A stretch of 64,000 nt of DNA from Lachnoclostridium sp. UBA5890 (GTDB lineage Bacteria > Bacillota > Clostridia > Lachnospirales > Lachnospiraceae). Of the stretch, positions 62,720 to 64,000 are shown piece by piece. A program made the translations under genes and the position numbers. How positions within the stretch are numbered: position 1 is the first letter of the stretch; every line of letters starts with the position of its first letter. The notes beneath the pieces were generated by a model. It was given only the letters and a program-made list of their open reading frames with translations. It did no database searches and had not been told where the DNA came from. The stretch spans positions 1 through 64,000 of the forward strand of contig DJEU01000032.1 in NCBI GenBank assembly GCA_002431395.1, read 5' to 3'.

Positions 62720-63721
62720 TTATTTGGAAGCTTCGATTTTTTCGTATCCTTCCGGAATATCAATTCCCAATTCCTTACAAATACTTTCGTTGTACTGTTT
62801 TGTTACTTTTGGTGCGAATTTTACTTCCATTGTAGAAACATCTTTTCCATTTACCAAAACATCGTAAGCCATCTCACCGGTTGTATAACCAAGGTCATAA
62901 TAGCTGATGGAAAGAGTTGCTACGCCACATCCGCTGCAGATTCCCTGCTCTCCGGCAACAACCGGAACTTTTGCAGGTACACAAGTGTTGCGGATCACTT
63001 CGGTATTGGAAGCTGCCGTATTGTCGGTAGGAACATAAATTACTTCGCTGTTTTTCGCCGCATTGCTTACTACAGATGCAATGTCATTGGAATCTACAAA
63101 AGAATAGTTTGTACAAGTATAACCATCTTTTTCCAGATATCCTTTGATTGTCTCTACCTGGTACAAAGAGTTTGCTTCTGCCGAACAGTAAAGCAGTCCC
63201 ACTTTTTTCTTATCCGGGAACAATTCTTTGATCATTGCTGCCTGCTGATCCAGCGGTGCAAGATCCGAAGTACCGGAAACGTTTATCCCTGTTGTACCTG
63301 TCCAGTTTTTAATATCCAAAGCCGTGCCATAATCGGTAACAGAAGTTCCAAGGATCGGAATGTCTGTTGTACCTGAAGCCGCTGCCTGAAGAGGACCGGT
63401 CGCATTGGCAAGGATCAAATCTACATTTTCAGAAACAAAGGAGTTTACGATGGTCGCACATGTTGGAGAATCTCCCTGTGCATTCTGCTCATCGAATTTC
63501 ACTTTGTCGCCCAATTTTTCGGTCAACGCATCTTTAAAACCTTTGGTTGCTGCATCCAATGCCTCATGCTGTACCAGCTGGCAGATACCGATGTTATACG
63601 TTTTTCCATCGTCTACTGCACCACCGGAAGCTGTCCCTGTCGTGTTTCCACCGCCACAAGCAGTTAAAGACATCGCCATCACTGCAGTAAGTGCTACTGC
63701 GATCAATTTTTTCAATTTCAT
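62720..63721 (-). CDS. ABC importer substrate-binding lipoprotein (TrpX-like, PF04392 type)
   Basis: The 333-residue lipoprotein has a signal ending 'AMSLTACGGG' and a periplasmic-binding fold of the ABC_sub_bind type: 'YNIGICQLVQHEALDAATKG', 'ANATGPLQAAASGTTDIPIL', 'LFPDKKKVGLLYCSAEANS' and 'SISYYDLGYTTGEMAYDVL'. The ATG at 63721 follows GGAAGG. Streptococcal relatives are predicted tryptophan or tyrosine transporters; no T-box is seen here, so the ligand is open. Confidence 0.88.
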   Translation of the reverse strand: MKLKKLIAVALTAVMAMSLTACGGGNTTGTASGGAVDDGKTYNIGICQLVQHEALDAATKGFKDALTEKLGDKVKFDEQNAQGDSPTCATIVNSFVSENVDLILANATGPLQAAASGTTDIPILGTSVTDYGTALDIKNWTGTTGINVSGTSDLAPLDQQAAMIKELFPDKKKVGLLYCSAEANSLYQVETIKGYLEKDGYTCTNYSFVDSNDIASVVSNAAKNSEVIYVPTDNTAASNTEVIRNTCVPAKVPVVAGEQGICSGCGVATLSISYYDLGYTTGEMAYDVLVNGKDVSTMEVKFAPKVTKQYNESICKELGIDIPEGYEKIEASK

Positions 63722-63760
63722 AAGGAGTACCCTTCCTTTCTCTTTCTCCGGCACGTCTGT

Positions 63761-64000
63761 TTATTTTACAATACGTACCTTGATTACACCGTCAATTGCC
63801 TGCAATTCATTTACCAGTTTCTCTGTCGATGGGTTGCAGATATCGAAAATTGTATACGCATAATCGCCGCGGCTCTTATTTACCATGTTTTCGATGTTAA
63901 TGCCATCGTTTGCAAATAACGTAGTAAACTGTGACAACATGGAATGTACGTTTTTATGCGCTACCGCAATACGGCCTTCTGTCGCACATACTCCAGCATC
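63761..64000 (-). CDS. serA: D-3-phosphoglycerate dehydrogenase, C-terminal part (cut by window end)
   Basis: The last 79 codons of a frame entering at the window edge form an ACT domain: 'EGRIAVAHKNVHSMLSQFTT', 'NIENMVNKSRGDYAYTIFDI' and 'LQAIDGVIKVRIVK'. 'HKN' then 'MVNKSRGDYAYT' is characteristic of the serine-binding regulatory domain of bacterial SerA, which makes the first step of serine synthesis. The stop at 63761 lies 39 bases before the importer lipoprotein start. The catalytic part is outside the window. Confidence 0.85.
   Translation of the reverse strand, partial: DAGVCATEGRIAVAHKNVHSMLSQFTTLFANDGINIENMVNKSRGDYAYTIFDICNPSTEKLVNELQAIDGVIKVRIVK

Overview
The window looks like chromosomal DNA of a gut clostridium, most likely a Lachnospiraceae member. 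This is a family-level inference from gene content: BspA-type LRR and Fn3 surface proteins, split transketolase, NodB/PdaB-type deacetylase, a TrpX-type ABC importer, BioY with a BirA box, and an ssrA gene whose tag reads AEDNLAYAA. Nearly all genes are on the minus strand.

Layout. Positions 1-4.4 kb hold small, unrelated and partly decayed genes (FMN-binding protein, HI0074-type protein, decayed BAAT hydrolase, methyltransferase, esterase, a stop-interrupted small ORF, truncated Nudix), lying next to the 3' end of tmRNA (4.6-4.95 kb). Positions 5.0-22.5 kb are one long minus-strand operon of 12 genes, read from a single strong promoter near 22.5 kb, that encodes a complete heme acquisition system: secreted subtilase, two NEAT-LRR surface receptors (one with a Shr-like hemoglobin-interacting domain), a DtxR-like winged-helix protein fused to what looks like a NEAT-like domain, a NEAT-LRR_5 protein, a membrane-anchored NEAT-Shp protein, an IsdE-like lipoprotein, permease, ATPase, a DUF454 protein and a CydDC-like ABC pair. 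Positions 22.6-27.5 kb are a biotin locus: bioB followed by translationally coupled MaoC-like, thiolase and acyl-CoA ligase genes, divergent from bioY; one BirA box covers both -35 elements, and a 190-bp palindromic repeat sits in the bioB leader.

Positions 27.5-34.5 kb carry MATE, HD, PdaB-like, YbaK, FNT, G3E GTPase, fabH and efp genes. Positions 34.6-42 kb carry a fused aroD-aroK gene, an M24 peptidase, yqeG, a DUF815 ATPase, argS and aroA. Positions 42-47.6 kb carry split transketolase, transaldolase, a beta-CASP nuclease, arcC and tRNA-Leu(CAA). Positions 47.9-64 kb carry an AraC regulator, a transglutaminase-LRR surface protein, a PBP/SEDS pair, a U32 peptidase, a ZapA-coiled-coil protein, HAD and SGNH hydrolases, a Na/Pi cotransporter, folC, a TrpXYZ-like importer and the 3' end of serA.

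The most notable content is the heme operon, especially its DtxR-NEAT-like fusion, and the BirA-controlled bioB-maoC-thiolase-ligase operon, which may supply or modify a biotin precursor. All domain calls were made by eye without database searches.
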